Source: Prevotella sp.
GTDB taxonomy: Bacteria > Bacteroidota > Bacteroidia > Bacteroidales > Bacteroidaceae
Reading direction: 5' to 3'
DNA: 40,706 nucleotides
Assembly (NCBI GenBank): GCA_020026195.1
Contig: JAHHQW010000018.1
Coordinates: forward strand, 1 to 40,706
Of the stretch, positions 40,352 to 40,706 are shown one piece after another. The position numbers and the translations under genes are program-made. Below the pieces are notes generated by a model that did no database searches, was not told the origin of the DNA, and saw only the letters and a list, made by a program, of their open reading frames with translations. Position 1 is the stretch's first letter; each line of letters opens with the position of its first letter.

Positions 40352-40391
40352 ATAGTCGGATGGCTTAATAGCTGTCCGACTATTTTTTTTG
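40352..40391 (+). terminator. Terminator of the oadG-oadB operon
   Basis: A 14-bp stem with two wobble pairs (40352-40365 with 40370-40383) has the 4-nt loop TAAT and is followed by eight T. Confidence 0.9.
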
Positions 40392-40706
40392 AGAATGATG
40401 TACCGATGAAGATGAAAATATATTTCCGGACTATAGATATTAGTTTATACCATATAGCAGCAAATTAAAAAATATGGCACAGACACATGTGTGTGGAAAG
40501 AAATAAATCTGTACCTTGTTTGCTGCAAAGAACACACACACTTAAGTTACACGGCAGAGATGTGTAACATATTAGACAGATGTCAGAAAAATAAAATCAG
40601 ATTGTTTTCTTATAGACATTAGTTTCACGCTTTTCGAAACCTATGCTCTTATACATAGTCGTCCCTTAAAAATATATTTATCTATTGATGTTCAGTAATT
40701 TAGTCT
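40392..40706. other. Non-coding end of the window
   Basis: About 315 bp of AT-rich DNA with one short palindrome (ACACATGTGT near 40485). No ORF, tRNA or promoter that I can support. Confidence 0.5.

Noticed and set aside
40392..40706. tRNA or other RNA gene at the window end
   Set aside because: No cloverleaf arms or TψC-type sequence could be found.

Overview
The window looks like chromosomal DNA from a member of the Bacteroidales, most likely Prevotellaceae. Three things point there. Promoters carry the Bacteroidota -7 element TAnnTTTG with hardly any Shine-Dalgarno signal. Several families are largely restricted to that group (DUF4837, DUF4301, DUF4252, DUF4922-type fusion, T9SS sorting tail). 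The succinate-propionate genes (mutAB plus an oadG/BCCP/oadB pump) are also typical. No rRNA, tRNA, CRISPR array or insertion sequence was seen.

Region 1 (1-4510) is AT-rich and defence-related. It holds a cut-off C-terminus that is probably RdrA, then an intact 831-residue divergent adenosine deaminase that I read as RdrB. Together they would form a RADAR anti-phage system. A strong terminator follows, and then a three-gene cassette that reads as a toxin-antitoxin-chaperone (TAC) module: RelE/HigB-like toxin, XRE antitoxin with a C-terminal extension, and SecB-like chaperone. A second strong terminator closes it.

Region 2 (4817-9187) has a two-gene replication module on the minus strand: a winged-helix-like replication protein and a T7 gp4/Twinkle-like primase-helicase. 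Behind it is 1.4 kb of non-coding DNA with palindromes and a heptamer-repeat array.

Region 3 (9188-27560) is housekeeping. It contains an outer-membrane barrel, a flippase-like membrane protein, pdxA, a DUF4837 lipoprotein, rlmN, a 1250-residue glycosyltransferase/DUF4922/SpoIID fusion coupled to ampG, a T9SS-type secreted protein, a double-META lipoprotein, a RelA-type RSH enzyme with a decayed hydrolase domain, and DUF4301. The 12.4-13.3 kb gap carries a large two-orientation array of the same 7-nt repeat family.

Region 4 (27640-31540) has an ECF sigma/anti-sigma/DUF4252 operon embedded among four copies of one small-RNA cassette (promoter, about 65-nt transcript, terminator). Two copies carry a perfect FNR-type box TTGATnnnnATCAA about 77 bp upstream of the predicted start.

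Region 5 (31672-40391) has mutA-mutB on the minus strand, divergent from an AspT/YidE-family transporter and an oadG-BCCP-oadB operon. It makes most of the machinery for converting succinyl-CoA to propionyl-CoA with Na+ export, but the carboxyltransferase (alpha) subunit is not present here. The mut leader carries the same 12-nt core (TGATTTTTATCA) as the FNR-like boxes at the small RNAs.

All calls come from reading the sequence by eye; no database search was run.
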